NCBI GenBank assembly: GCA_958298945.1
Contig: OY282605.1
Coordinates: 35,814,811-35,878,810, forward strand
Reading direction: 5' to 3'
Source of the DNA: Atherix ibis
Taxonomy: Eukaryota; Arthropoda; Insecta; Diptera; Athericidae
Length of the DNA: 64,000 nucleotides
This document shows positions 35,249-45,770 of this stretch, piece by piece. Both the position numbers and the translations under genes were made by a program. Within the stretch, counting starts at the first letter, position 1, and each line of letters starts with the position of its first letter. The notes under the pieces were generated by a model. It ran no database searches and was not told the DNA's origin. It worked only from the letters and a program-made list of their open reading frames with translations.

Positions 35249-36640
35249 TTGAGGTTATGAATTGGAAATTTTCTGATTGGAGGCTTGACGCAGCGCAAAA
35301 AAAATCTCTTCTCGCCGGTCTGACCTAGACTCACATTGAAGGTGAAGGCTCGTACCGAGCTGGTTTTGTGTCGAACAAATTTTACAAGGTCACTGAAAGT
35401 GTTGGTTTACTTTTGAAGATATTATTTGGAAATTTTCTGATTGGAAATTTGACGCAGCGCAAAAAAACATCTCGTTTCGCCGGTCTGACCTAGTCTCACC
35501 TTAAAGTGAAGACACGAGCCGAGATGTCTCGTGTCTTCCCATCTCGTGTTTTTGTCGAACAAATTTTTCACTGTCACTGAAAGTGTTCGTTGGCTTTTAA
35601 AGACATAATTTGGAAGTTTTCTAATTGGAGGTTTGACGCAGTGCAAAAAAAATCTCGTCTCGCCGGTCTGACCTAGTCTTACCTTGAATGTGAAGGCACG
35701 TGCCGAGCTGGTTTTCTGTCGAAGAAATATTTTACGGTTACTGAAAGTATTTATTTACTTTTGAAAATATTATTTAGGAATTTTTTGAGTAGAGGTTTGA
35801 CGCAATGCAAAATCAAAATCTCGTCTTGCCGGTCTGATTTAGTCGCACCTTAAAGTGAAAGCACGTGTCGAGATGGTTTTTTGTCGAACAAATTTTTTAC
35901 GGTCACTGAAAGCTTTTCTTTACTTTTGAAGTTATTATTTGGGAATTTTCTGATTAGAGGTTTGACGCAACGCAAAAAACATCTCGTTTCGCCGGTCTGA
36001 CCTAGTCTCACCTTAAAGTGAAGACACGAGCCGAGATGGTTTTTTGTCGAACAAATTTTTCACTGTCACTGAAAGTGTTCGTTGGCTTTTGAAGAAATAA
36101 TTTGGAAATTTTCTGATTGGAGGTTTGACGCAATGCAAAATCAAAATCTCGTCTCGCCGGTCTGATTTAGTCGCACCTTAAAGTGAAGGCACGTGTCGAG
36201 ATGGTTTTTTATCGAACAAATTTTTAACGGTAACTGATAGCGTTTGTTTACTTTTGAAGTTATTATTTGGGAATTTTCTAATTCGAGGTTTGACGCAGCG
36301 CAAAAAAAATCTCGCCCCGCCGGTCTGACCTAGACTCACCTTGAAGGTGAAGGCTCGTACCGAGCTGGTTTTGTATCGAACAAATTTTTCACTGTCACTG
36401 AAAGTGTTGGTTGGCTTTTGAATTTATTATTTGGGAATTTTCTGATTGGGGGTTTGACGCAGCGCAAAAAAAATTTCGGCTCGCCGGTCTGACCTAGACT
36501 CACCTTGAAGGTGAAGGCTCGTACCGAGCTGGTTTTGTGGCGAACAAATTTTTCACGGTTACTGAAAGAGTTTGTTTACTTTTGAAGATATTATTTTGGA
36601 ATTTTCTGATTGAAACTTTGACGCAGCGGAAAGAAAATTA
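35249..36640. repeat. 164-bp tandem satellite, eight full units
   Basis: The anchor TTGACGCA recurs at 35285, 35449, 35633, 35797, 35962, 36125, 36290, 36454 and 36618, giving spacings of 164, 184, 164, 165, 163, 165, 164 and 164. Each unit carries CGCCGGTCTGA, a dyad around CACCTTGAAGGTG and TCGAACAAATTTTT. Three subtypes exist: units 1, 7 and 8 (GGCTCGTACCGAGCTGG), units 2 and 5 (GAAGACACGAGCCGAGATGG) and units 4 and 6 (CAATGCAAAATC with GATTTAGTCGC); unit 3 is intermediate. The 20 extra bases in unit 2 are an inverted duplication. The ends are partial units. The period is near nucleosomal length. Confidence 0.95.
35508..35545. repeat. Inverted-duplication scar in satellite unit 2
   Basis: GAAGACACGAG (35508-35518) is followed by its inverse CTCGTGTCTTC (35528-35538) and CCATCTCG, the inverse of CGAGATGG. 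The near-identical unit 5 lacks this material. Confidence 0.85.
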
Positions 36641-37797
36641 CATCTTCCATCTAACCTGTTCTTTAATTGTAGGATATTATTATAATTTTTTATCTTTTTT
36701 CGGTTTTAGCCTTTTTACTATGTGAACGGCAACGTGCTGAATTATGAAGGAAATCTAGAATTTATTGAGACTAAGCAACATTGGTGAAGTTTTGTGAATT
36801 AGATCATTTCTTAAACTTATGAGGTACTATTTGCTTTTAGGAGCTTATAAAACTATTCCGAATGAATCGAATCGTGTCAGAATGTCGCCAAATTTTCGCA
36901 TTCAAATATACAAAAACAATAGACGATTGTGTGCGATATTTTGGAAACAGGTATAAATTCGGAACGTTTCGTTTCCGATTTGGTTAACTTTATTTTCGGA
37001 TATCTGTGTTCAAGTTGGTTTTATTGCCTAAAAACGAGAATCTAATTACGTTGGCATGGATAAACTTTTATGGAAAACGGTTTGCGTACATTACTTCTCT
37101 GGGTAATTAATGGTATTCGGAACTTTATGATTGCAGAACTCATCTTCAACTTCTGGCATTCGATCACAACCATACAAACTTGATGAGAAATTCTAGTTTT
37201 ATCTATGTAAGAACCTTTTATATTTTTCTCTATTTCTCGTCCCCTTATTACCATTTAGATGAAATTCCATTTAATAGTGATGAATTTCCGCTCGTTTAGA
37301 AAACATGTTTCTATCGTTAAGATTATTCATCGAGTCTTTAATATTATTTTCCAGAAAAATTTATTCAAATAATTTATCATCCTAAATTTTGATTGAGTAC
37401 ATTTGTTCAATTAAATACTATTTTTAAGAATTTTACATTTTAGAACAATTATAATACGAGCATTATTATTAACTAAATGTTAAATTTGCAACAAAAAAAA
37501 ATACTAAAATTCTTAAACATAAAGTAGAAGCACAACTGTTTGCATAAATTAAGATGTAAAATGGTATATTTTCTTAAACTATATTGAATTTATTACAGTA
37601 TACTTATTTGTATAGAAAGAGATATTTTTTGATGGCTCTTTACTCATATTTTTCCATATTTGTTGTTCTATTAATATTTAATAAAACAATGTAAAATTTC
37701 TTTTAGATATAATCATAAGATACAATATGGTGAGAAGGATATTTAAAAAAATTATAATTATTATTGATTATTTAAAAGAATATTAAATAAGTTGTTT
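36641..37797. other. AT-rich, nothing recognised
   Basis: No supported feature. Confidence 0.5.
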
Positions 37798-37851
37798 AAT
37801 ACGCCTGGGAAATACGCTCCTTGATCAGGAAGAGTATTTCCCAGGCGTATT
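37798..37851. repeat. Inverted repeat at the 5' edge of a jockey fragment
   Basis: Arms AATACGCCTGGGAAATAC (37798-37815) and its exact inverse (37834-37851), with a partly paired spacer (GCTCCT / AGGAAG). The right arm is coding sequence of the jockey reverse transcriptase (FPGVFLDIS region); the left arm is an inverted copy of it. Confidence 0.92.
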
Positions 37852-38910
37852 TCTAGATATCTCTATGCATTTGATCGAGTATGGCACCCTTTTTTCTCAT
37901 CATTAAATCGTACCTCTCCGAAATATATTTTCAAGTCATCAAAAAAATCGAAATCTCCGATATATTTCCTATGTTTGCCAGTGTGGGTTAGGATACCATT
38001 CTTAACCCCCTCCTACATAGTATTTGTACACATGATATTCCTTCCAACGACAACCGTTTAATACTTATACAACTATGCTAACGATACTGCCATTCTGTCA
38101 TGAAACAAAAAACAAAATACTGCTTCCAACAATTTAAAAAACCATATTGATTCCCTATAAAACTGGTTCAGAAAGTGGAGAGTAATAGTAAACGAATAAA
38201 AAAGTGTTCATGTTACTTTTACTATTTGCTGAGAAACATCCATTTTCACACTTATTAATAACAATATTTTTACTATAAAAAAAGGTACGTTCCTTAGAAA
38301 TGTACATGAATAAATGCACACACAAAAATGAAAAGAACTGAAACGAACAAAAACTTTTAGATAATCGATCAAAACTGACAGTTAACGAAAAAAGTACTTC
38401 TATACAATACGGTAATTGGGCCCATACGGACATACGGAATAGAACTTTGGAAGTCGACCAAGCGTTCCAATTCCATTCGAATCCAATCCCTTCAATCGAG
38501 CAAATGTCAATAGTCCCTATTATTTGCATAATAGTGTGATTCATCGCGACCTCAATGTTTCTTACGTTCGTGAATTGTCTGTTAATCGTTACAAAAAATT
38601 TCATAGTCGACTGTCATCCCATAGTAATCTTCTTGAAAGAGAGCAGCTGTCCCCACTTTCCATATTCTTCATTCCATCTAAAATTCCTTTCGAAACATGG
38701 GCCCCTATTTACATATGTTCTAATTGCAATTGCATTGGTTTTAAGATCATGTTGTTGTCTTCGCTTATTTTTCGTTCAGTTCGATGTGGTGGCATACTTT
38801 CGTCTAGTAGGAGAATGGTCGTTATATCCATTTTGGGTTGTTGTTTTTTTCAAAAAGGTTTTTTTCCTTTCAAAAGCTGGTATTGGTATATCCGTGTTCC
38901 TTAATGGCTG
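37834..38910 (+). mobile_element. Jockey-type non-LTR fragment
   Basis: Reading with frame changes: FPGVFLDIS then FDRVWH (palm start), IKSYLSEIYFQV, ILNPLLHS.CTHDIP (block before the catalytic site), IGPIRTYGIELWKSTKRSNS (thumb), VIHRDLNVSYVRELSVNRYK and HSRLSSHSNLL (C-terminal end). The FADD/YADD segment is deleted around 38090-38380. The 5' endonuclease is absent. The sequence after about 38640 probably includes the 3' end, but no poly-A or target duplication was found. Confidence 0.65.
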
Positions 38911-39022
38911 ATAGTTTTTCAGGTGCTTTTTTTCACAAGTTTGTAAAAAAAGGAATGCAGGATGAAAAAAATTAAGGTTGAATATAAAGTAAAGTGGTTT
39001 TTTGGGAATTAGCGTAGGACTA
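38911..39022. other. Spacer before mariner
   Basis: Ends with the TA target (39021-39022). Confidence 0.4.
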
Positions 39023-40219
39023 CCAGGTGTATAAGCTTACATAGAAAGCAAAAACAAATTTATTCAAAGTACTTGCCCTCGATAACTATACATTTTTCCA
39101 TCTCTCGGGCAATTTGTGGATACCACGCCAAAAAAATTCCTTCTCTTTCGAGGCAAACCACTCATTAAGCCATTTTCGGACGTCTTCGTAAGAATCGAAG
39201 TGCTGCTCAAGGAGCGCGTGGCCCATCGGCGAAAACATCTGGTAGTCGGAAGGGGCCAGGTCTGGAGAATAAGCGCGGTGGGGTAGCATCTCCCAGTTGA
39301 GTGTCTCCAAGTAGTTTCGGACCATTTTTGACGTGTGTGATGGTGCGTTGTCGTGGAGGGAAATCAGCTTGTCATGTCTTTGTTGATAATCCGTTCTTTT
39401 TTCACGCAGAGCACGGTGTAACTTGATCAGTTGTGGCGGTGGGCATTGACAGTTTCACCAGGTCTCAATATCTCATAGTAGACGATACCCTGCTGATCCC
39501 ACCAAACGCACAGCATCGTCTTCCGTCTGAAGCGATTTGGTCTTGGGGAAGATGTTGATGGTTGGCCGGGATCAACCCACGATTTCTTGCGTTTAGGATT
39601 CTCGAAATTTATTCTATTTTCATCGCCTGTCACAATCCGCTACACGAACCACTTTCTTTTTAGTCTGGCGAGCAAAATTTCGCATGTGTTTGGCGTCGCT
39701 CCATCTGCCTATCATTCAATTCATGCGACACTCATTTTCCGATCTTTTCAATCTTCCCCATGGTACGCAGATGCATAGAAATAGCTGGTTCAGTAATACC
39801 CAATTGCTTTGCGAGCATTTTTTGTGATTGGGTATCGTCTTCGTCCAAAAGAGCCTGCAATTGATGATCCTCAACCTTCCTAGGCCGATTTTCACGCTTT
39901 TTGTCCCACAAGTCAAAATTTCCGTTTTTAAACCGACAAAACCAATCTCGACACGTTGTTTCCGATAAAGCACTGTCACCATAGGCCTCTATAAGCATTC
40001 GATGCAATTCGGCAGTTGATTTCTTCAAATTGAAGCAGAAAAGCAGAGTTCCCCGTATAGCATATACGGCACAAAACTAGACATGATTACCAAAGGAAAA
40101 ATGTATGTTGTTATACGAAATTGCTGACAATGTGCACTGATTAATGTTGACAGATGTAGCTTAATATGCTCACTCACGCCATCTATAACCAAACAGCAGA
40201 TTTAAGCTTATACCTCTGG
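39023..40219 (-). mobile_element. Mariner family A (Mos1/mauritiana-like), both TIRs, 1197 bp
   Basis: Left end CCAGGTGTATAAGCTTAC, right end (inverted) CCAGAGGTATAAGCTTAAAT, with TA at 39021-39022 and 40220-40221. Minus-strand blocks: 39732-40028 (KKSTAELHRMLIEAYGDSAL, CRDWFCRFKNGNFD, ITEPAISMHLRTM), 39427-39633 (TGDEN, then MLCVWWDQQGIVYYEIL) and 39086-39325 (YSPDLAPSDYQMF, ASKEKEFFWRGIHKLPERW). The first motif keeps Asp but reads TGDENR rather than TGDEKW. A deletion near 39430 (within LYRAL..HQQL) and frameshifts inactivate it. Near the start codon a 7-bp inverted scar replaces the ancestral bases. Confidence 0.92.
40053..40069. repeat. 7-bp inverted scar inside mariner A
   Basis: CCGTATA GCA TATACGG stands where the other family A copies read CCGCATATGCTCTTTTTCTA, so the ancestral bases were replaced by a short palindrome. 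Confidence 0.75.
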
Positions 40220-40227
40220 TATACGTT

Positions 40228-40298
40228 GATAAGACTCAACCTCACGACTCTTTGGATGGAAGTCCAGCACTATAACGACTGTGTAACCTTGGTTCCTT
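40228..40298 (-). repeat. tRNA-derived sequence (Gly-like), SINE head or tRNA pseudogene
   Basis: The minus strand reads GGTTACACAGTCGTTATAGT, then GCTGGACTTCCATCC and GTCGTGAGGTTGAGTC. This resembles an A box with D-arm, an anticodon arm with TTCCA (UCC-like) and a B box GGTTGAGTC. Acceptor-stem pairing is not evident, so it is not called a working tRNA. It starts 7 bp from the right TA of the mariner, which may have cut it off from a SINE body. Confidence 0.5.
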
Positions 40299-40539
40299 TC
40301 TTTCTTTATTGAGGGGCAGGATAACCTCACCAGCTACTCGCGGCATCCATCTGTTCAAATGGTTCAGCAAGTCCCGTTCATTAATTAATTAAATCATTTC
40401 TTTATTCATTTTTGTAATTTCCTACTATCTTTCCCGGCCGGATTTGCCTTACCAAAAGTATATATATAGCCACTTGAAAAAGCAATGGCCACAAGTTTTT
40501 ATTACTTTAAGAAATTAAACTTCAAAAATCTTTCAACAA
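40299..40539. other. Unassigned, possibly SINE-associated
   Basis: The GC-rich segment GGGGCAGGATAACCTCACC next to the tRNA-like piece may belong to the same element, but no second copy exists here. Confidence 0.35.
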
Positions 40540-41430
40540 GTAATCCCCCACCGCTGACATCCCCTACTCGAATCCTCAAATTTAATTCCCAATCATAAAT
40601 TCGGTTTCCTCTCCGAACACTCCACTACCCAGCAATACTGCTCAGTGTGTTTCTTAATACAAGTTAACCTTTTGATAGACTCTAGAAACTCAAGAGCATC
40701 CTACCTTCTACCTATTTCCTAGTCCTAATATCATTTTTTTCTATCCGACACTTCCAAGTAAACAAATCCAACAAACTCTCCACAGGGTAGTTTACATGGT
40801 CCCATCCTCTACAAATATTTATATATACGATATACCAGTCTGTTCCAGTACCTTCTTTGCCACATACGTTGATGATACGGCCTACCTTGCATCTAGCAAA
40901 AATCCCCAACTAGATTTCGAAATTCTCCAAATCCAAATCCAAACTCTACAGAACTGATTTACCAGATGAAGAGTAAAAGTCAATGAACGTAAATTTACCC
41001 ACGCAACTTTTACTCTTCGCTGTCAATTAATGGGCAGCGTAATACCACAACACACCCAAGTTCGGTAGCTTAGACAAAAGCTTAGTTTTTAACTCACAAT
41101 AGACAGAAAAGTAAATGCTCTACTGAAGCCCATCTGGACTTACGAACTAAATCTCTGGGGCTCTACTAAACTTTCCAATTCTCATTGATTCTAATCCCTG
41201 CAATCAAAAATACTCTGTATAATTAACAACGCTCCTTTTTATGTTCGTAATATTCTTATTCATCGTTGTCGTGGAGTTCCTTTTGTTTTTGATGTGGCTT
41301 TTGTTTTTGATGCCTCCAATCATACTAATATCCTCAACTTCCTTTCCTAAAAACACCCATCGAATACCTAAGCGTCACTGGTCGCGTGATTTAGAGCACA
41401 CAAAAAAAGAATCCTTTTATTTAAAATGAC
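40540..41430 (+). mobile_element. Jockey-type non-LTR fragment, post-endonuclease half
   Basis: In order with frame changes: ESSNLIPNHKFGF and HSTTQQ (start of the polymerase), QGSLHGPILY and YIYDIPV, FATYVDDTAYLASSKNPQLD (catalytic motif here YVDD, the site region actually preserved), TLQN.FTR.RVKVNERK(F)THATFTL, LLKPIWTYELNLWGSTKLSN (thumb), IINNAPFYVRNILIHR and PSNT..SLVA (C-terminal end). A segment between HSTTQQ and QGSLHG is deleted. It retains more of the active-site region than the other jockey pieces in this window. Confidence 0.7.
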
Positions 41431-43440
41431 GTAATCATTTGCATTCTTTAAACTATGTTTGTAAATCTATACAAAATATTCAATTATGTAAAAACATGAT
41501 CATTAATAGCTCACTGCTAGCTGACAATAACACATGATATCGTACGGGAGAATAATCCTAGTCCACGAATGGAAAGCTCAGGAATAAATTTAAAATTTAT
41601 AATATTTTTGAATGCAATTTTCTGAATTGTACAAAGTTTTGTCTGGTTTGAAAGTAACTTTTTCGACGGCATGATGGCATTTTAACAAAAAGTTTAACCC
41701 TAAGTTGGCTTCTTAACTCTTTACTGAGAATGGAAAGGACTCATACTTGAGCATGTGAGCTGTTAAATGTTCAAATGTTGAAAGGAGAATTCTGCTTTTG
41801 AATGCAGTATCATGTTCGGATGTGTTGTTGTGGGACCACATATATTTTCTAAATGAACGTTTTTCTTTAGTTTTTGGTATTTTGGAATTTGGCAAAAGAG
41901 CAGAAAATGTCCGGAATGCAAAAGTGCATGTGTTTTTCTACTAATTTTTATCGCCTAGTCCTAAACCATAGTCTTATTACACATAGTTTTTATAACCAAT
42001 AAATTCACGATTGCTGGTGAGTATTTATTATCCGTGATTTGTTTTTATGAGTTTTTTCTACAATTTGAATATCGTTTTTTTTCCAAATGCCATAACAATT
42101 TTCACTTTGAATAGAAAAATCTGAACAATTTGATTTATTTGATTTACTGTGTAATTTGAAAAAGGAAATGATATCAAATTCAGTAAAAAAACTGAACACG
42201 GTTGAAATTATGATTCAACTTTAACTTGTGTTTATATGCTGACAAAAATTTCTTGTAAGAAAAAACAGAATTTTTAGTAATTTGTCAAAGTGAGAAGTAG
42301 AAAAAATTTCTAAATGATAATCTTCGTATGATAGTCTGACATTAAATTGATACGATAATCATTCATTGAACAAATATAAGGGAGGAATAATGGTGAAAAT
42401 AAATTAGTTTCTATCATCTGTTCGTTCGGTTTATGAGTATTTGCTGTGTGCAAAGTGTTTACGTATAATTTTCGGGCAAATGGGAAAATCGTTATTTCTT
42501 TATAGCATTTACAAGCGGTAACAATTTTGTGATAATTGAAAAACTCTTGAATTATTTGCCATTCATGGATAATTTTATTCTATTTCGAAAACGTTTACAT
42601 AAGAAAGTCTGACCCTTTCGTTAATACTCTTAATTAAGCGTGTAAACTTTTGCCAAGACACTTCATCCCGGATACGATTCGTATTACCTAATTTAGTATG
42701 AATATTGAAAATGTTGTTAAATATTCTATCCCATTTAAAAATGATTATGCTCTTACTCCTAAAGAACTTTATTATTAGCTAATATGAATTCTTCCATTTG
42801 TAAGTAGAAGAAAATCGATTTATTTTATATTTGTTATCTAAGTAACTTTACAAATACTGTATTCAATAGCTAAGTTAATTATTAAAAGTAGAAAGAAAAG
42901 TATTTTACAAATTTATACTTATTTTAAATAATTAATTTATGTAAATTCTCTTTATTATTATTTAATTATTTAATGATCATTAGTATAAAATGTACAATTT
43001 CGAAATATTAATTTTATAAAATTTTTCCAATTAAAATTAATTTATGATAAACATTTTATACTATTATCAATTAAATATTGAATTTTTTAATATATATTTT
43101 TTTAAATTTTTTTTTATAAATTAAATAATAATTATTGTATTTTTTAAAAATTGTTTAATGAAAATCACATTCTTTAATAGTAAAGAGTTCGGGTTTCAGA
43201 AAATAAAGTTTTAAAAAAAAATACTTACAGTTCAGAACTAAATAAAATTCTTAGTTTTTAAATTTTTTTTTAAATTTTGTCATTATCTATAAAATATTAA
43301 CATATATAATAACATTGAAATACTTGACATGAGACTTCTTGCAGTAGTCGATCCTTTTGGCGTAATTTTTAATGATCTTTTCGCACATTTCAGGCTGTTT
43401 TTAATATGGCCATTTATGGACAGAATTTCATTTTTAAATA
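41431..43440. other. AT-rich, nothing recognised
   Basis: A 2-kb AT-rich stretch. No frame over 64 codons has any family resemblance. Confidence 0.55.
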
Positions 43441-43662
43441 AGCTAACCTAAGAGTATTTTGAGATATCTCCCAAGCTTTTGATCGTGTGTGGCATCACAG
43501 ACTCAAGAGCTTTCTTCCTTCAACAAACTACCTTGTCATATATTCATATCTCTTCCAACGTCATTTTCAAGTTGCAATGAACTCAGAATCCTTGGAGATA
43601 TATCCTATTTTAGACGGAGTCCCACAAAGCAGTATTCTTGCTCCTATTTTATGTAATATTTA

Positions 43663-44799
43663 CCAGGTGTATAGGCTTAAATTTGTAAAAACAAATTTAT
43701 TCAAAGTACTTGGCCCTCGCTAGCTACACATTTTTCCCATTTCTCGGGCAATTTGTGGATATCACACCAAAAAAATTCCTTCTCTTTCGAGGCAAACCAC
43801 TCATCAAGCCATTTTCGGACATCTTCGTAACAATCGAAGTGCTGCTCAGCGAGCGCGTGGCCCGTCGACGAAAACAGGTGGTAGTTGAGTGACCTGGTCT
43901 CGTGAATAAGCGAGGTGGGGTAGCACCTTTCAGTTGAGTGTCTCCAAGTAGTTTCGGACCATTTTTGACGTATGCGATGGTGCGTTGTCCTGGAGGAAAA
44001 GCAGTTTGCATCATGCAATTTGATCAGTTGTTGGTAGTAGCGGTGGGCATTGACAGTTTCACCAGGTTTCAATATCTCATAGTCGACAATACCCTGCTGA
44101 TCCCACCAAACGCACAGCATCGTCTTCCGTCCGAAGTGATTTGGTCTTGGAGAAGATGTTGATGGTAGGCCGGGATCAACTCACGATTTCTTGCGTTAAG
44201 GATTCTCGAAATATATCCACTATTTCGGCGTCGTTCCATCTGCCTATCGTTCAATTCATGCGGCACCCATTTTCCGATCTTTGCAATCTTCCCCATGGAA
44301 TGCAGACGCATAGAAATGGCTGGCTGAGTAACACCCAAATACTCCGAGAGCATTTTTTGCGATTGGGTATCGTTCTCGTCCACAATAGCCTGCAATTGAT
44401 GGTCCTCAACCTTTCTAGGCCGATTTTCACGCTTCTTGTCCTACAAGTCCAAATTGCCGTCTTTGAACCAACGAAACCAATCTCGACACGCTGTTTTTTT
44501 AATAAAGAACTGTCACCATAGGCCTCTATAAGCATTCATTCGATACGATTCGGCATCCGATTTCTTCATATTGAAGCAGAAAAGCAGAGCTTCCCGCATA
44601 TGCTCTTTTCCTAGCACAAAACTAGACATGATTACCAAAGGAAAAATATATGTTGTTGTACGAAATTGCTGACAATGTGCACTGATTAATGTTGACAGAT
44701 GTCAAACTCATAAAAAAAAGTATGGCGTGCCCATGGTAGCTTAATACGCTCACTCACGCCATCTATGATCAAACAGCGAATTTATGCTTATATACCTGG
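43663..44799 (-). mobile_element. Mariner family A (Mos1/mauritiana-like), both TIRs, nested in jockey
   Basis: Left end CCAGGTGTATAGGCTTAAAT, right end inverted CCAGGTATATAAGCATAAAT, TA at 43661-43662 and 44800-44801; 1137 bp. The minus-strand frame 44069-44395 encodes VTQPAISMRLHSMGKIAKIG, KWVPHELNDRQMERR, and then jumps over the first catalytic motif to ISRILNARNREL (frame-shifted NPKRKKS). 43701-44120 encodes MLCVWWDQQGIVDYEILKPG and ASKEKEFFWCDIHKLPEKWE. The HDNAPSH motif region is also shortened and frame-shifted. Dead, but the ends are good enough to define the insertion exactly. Confidence 0.92.
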
Positions 44800-45220
44800 T
44801 ATACCCATGACATCCTATCTGATCCTAATACTATCATTGCTAACTTATGCAGACAATACGACCATACTTGCTACCCATACAAATCCTGCCATAGCTTCCA
44901 ATAATTTACAATCACATATACACAACCTTCAATCCTGGTTTAAGAGATGAAGGGTGAGGGTAAATGAACAGAAGAGAGCTCACACTTTGCCAAGGGAAAC
45001 CTACCCCCTCATATCTTAATACAAACATGATTTCACAATATGACAAAGTACGTTATTTGGGACTTTACTTGGAGAAGAGATTAAAATCATTCAAGATTAA
45101 AAATAACTTGAAGTCACTAGACGTTACCGCCAACTTCTTACACTACTGGACAAACGCTCGCAAATAACAATCGAAAAGGAAACTATTTGGAGATATGGAA
45201 TTGAATTTTGGGGTTCAACG

Positions 45221-45520
45221 AAACGTTCCAATTCCTATCGCGTCCAGGCCTTACAATCCAAGATCCTCCGTTAAATTGTTGATGCCCCCTTTTTATGTTT
45301 ATAACAACGTAATACATCGTCCCTATTGGCAAAAAACTGGGACAGTCAATTTTCACAATCTTCTCTTGAGGCGAATTTTTCACCTGCAAAATCATTCGTC
45401 ATAGACAGGAAGAGGTGGTAAAACGTTCCAATTCCTATCGCGTCCAGGCCTTACAATCCAAGATCCTCCGTTAAATTGTTGATGCCCCCTTTTTATGTTT
45501 ATAACAACGTAATACATCGT
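45221..45520 (+). repeat. 100-bp direct duplication separated by 100 bp of mariner-derived filler
   Basis: 45221-45320 and 45421-45520 are identical over exactly 100 bp (jockey sequence starting AAACGTTCCAATTCCTATCG); the bases just outside differ on both sides. 45321-45420 matches the inverse of 8707-8806 (mariner family B transposase, third-motif region) with 2 differences, and 48223-48322 with 5. TCGT is shared at the left junction. Confidence 0.95.
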
Positions 45521-45770
45521 GATCTAAATGTTCCCTTTATTCAGTACCTATCAAAAATTTCACTTCCGTTTATCCTATCATCATACTGTACTTGTGAGAG
45601 AATTATCCTGTACAGCCCTCCCCGGAAACACTCATCGGAAACTTAAGAGACAATGGCCTAGAGGAATCTAACTTTCGTTAGTTGGAGAAACGCCGATGGG
45701 TGTTTACATCCACTTCATGATGCGCAATAAGATTGTAAATTAAAATGTTATGTAAATCTTCATGTTACAA

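Larger units (their letters stand above)
43441..45770 (+). mobile_element. Jockey-type non-LTR fragment interrupted by mariner A
   Basis: Left part 43441-43660: FDRVWHHRLKSFLPSTNYLV, YLFQRHFQVAMNSESLEIYP, GVPQSSILAPILCNIY. Right part from 44802: THDIP, then after a short deletion YADNTTILATHTNPAIASNN, LQSHIHNLQSWFKR and VRVNEQ; 45050-45240 (YLGLYLEKRLKSF, the thumb and GSTKRSN-like segment); 45281-45560 (IVDAPFYVYNNVIHRDLNVP); the 3' end is near 45770. The catalytic motif reads YADN rather than YADD. Joined across the mariner the frame reads CNIYTHDIP. A 100-bp duplication with filler lies at 45221-45520. Confidence 0.8.

Noticed and set aside
35249..36640. Regular repeats that might suggest a CRISPR array
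   Set aside because: The 164-bp period has no unique spacers; the whole unit repeats. This is a eukaryotic satellite.
38524..38911. Overlapping frames of 118-126 codons
   Set aside because: They overlap the C-terminal part and 3' region of a jockey fragment in mixed frames, so they are not an independent gene.
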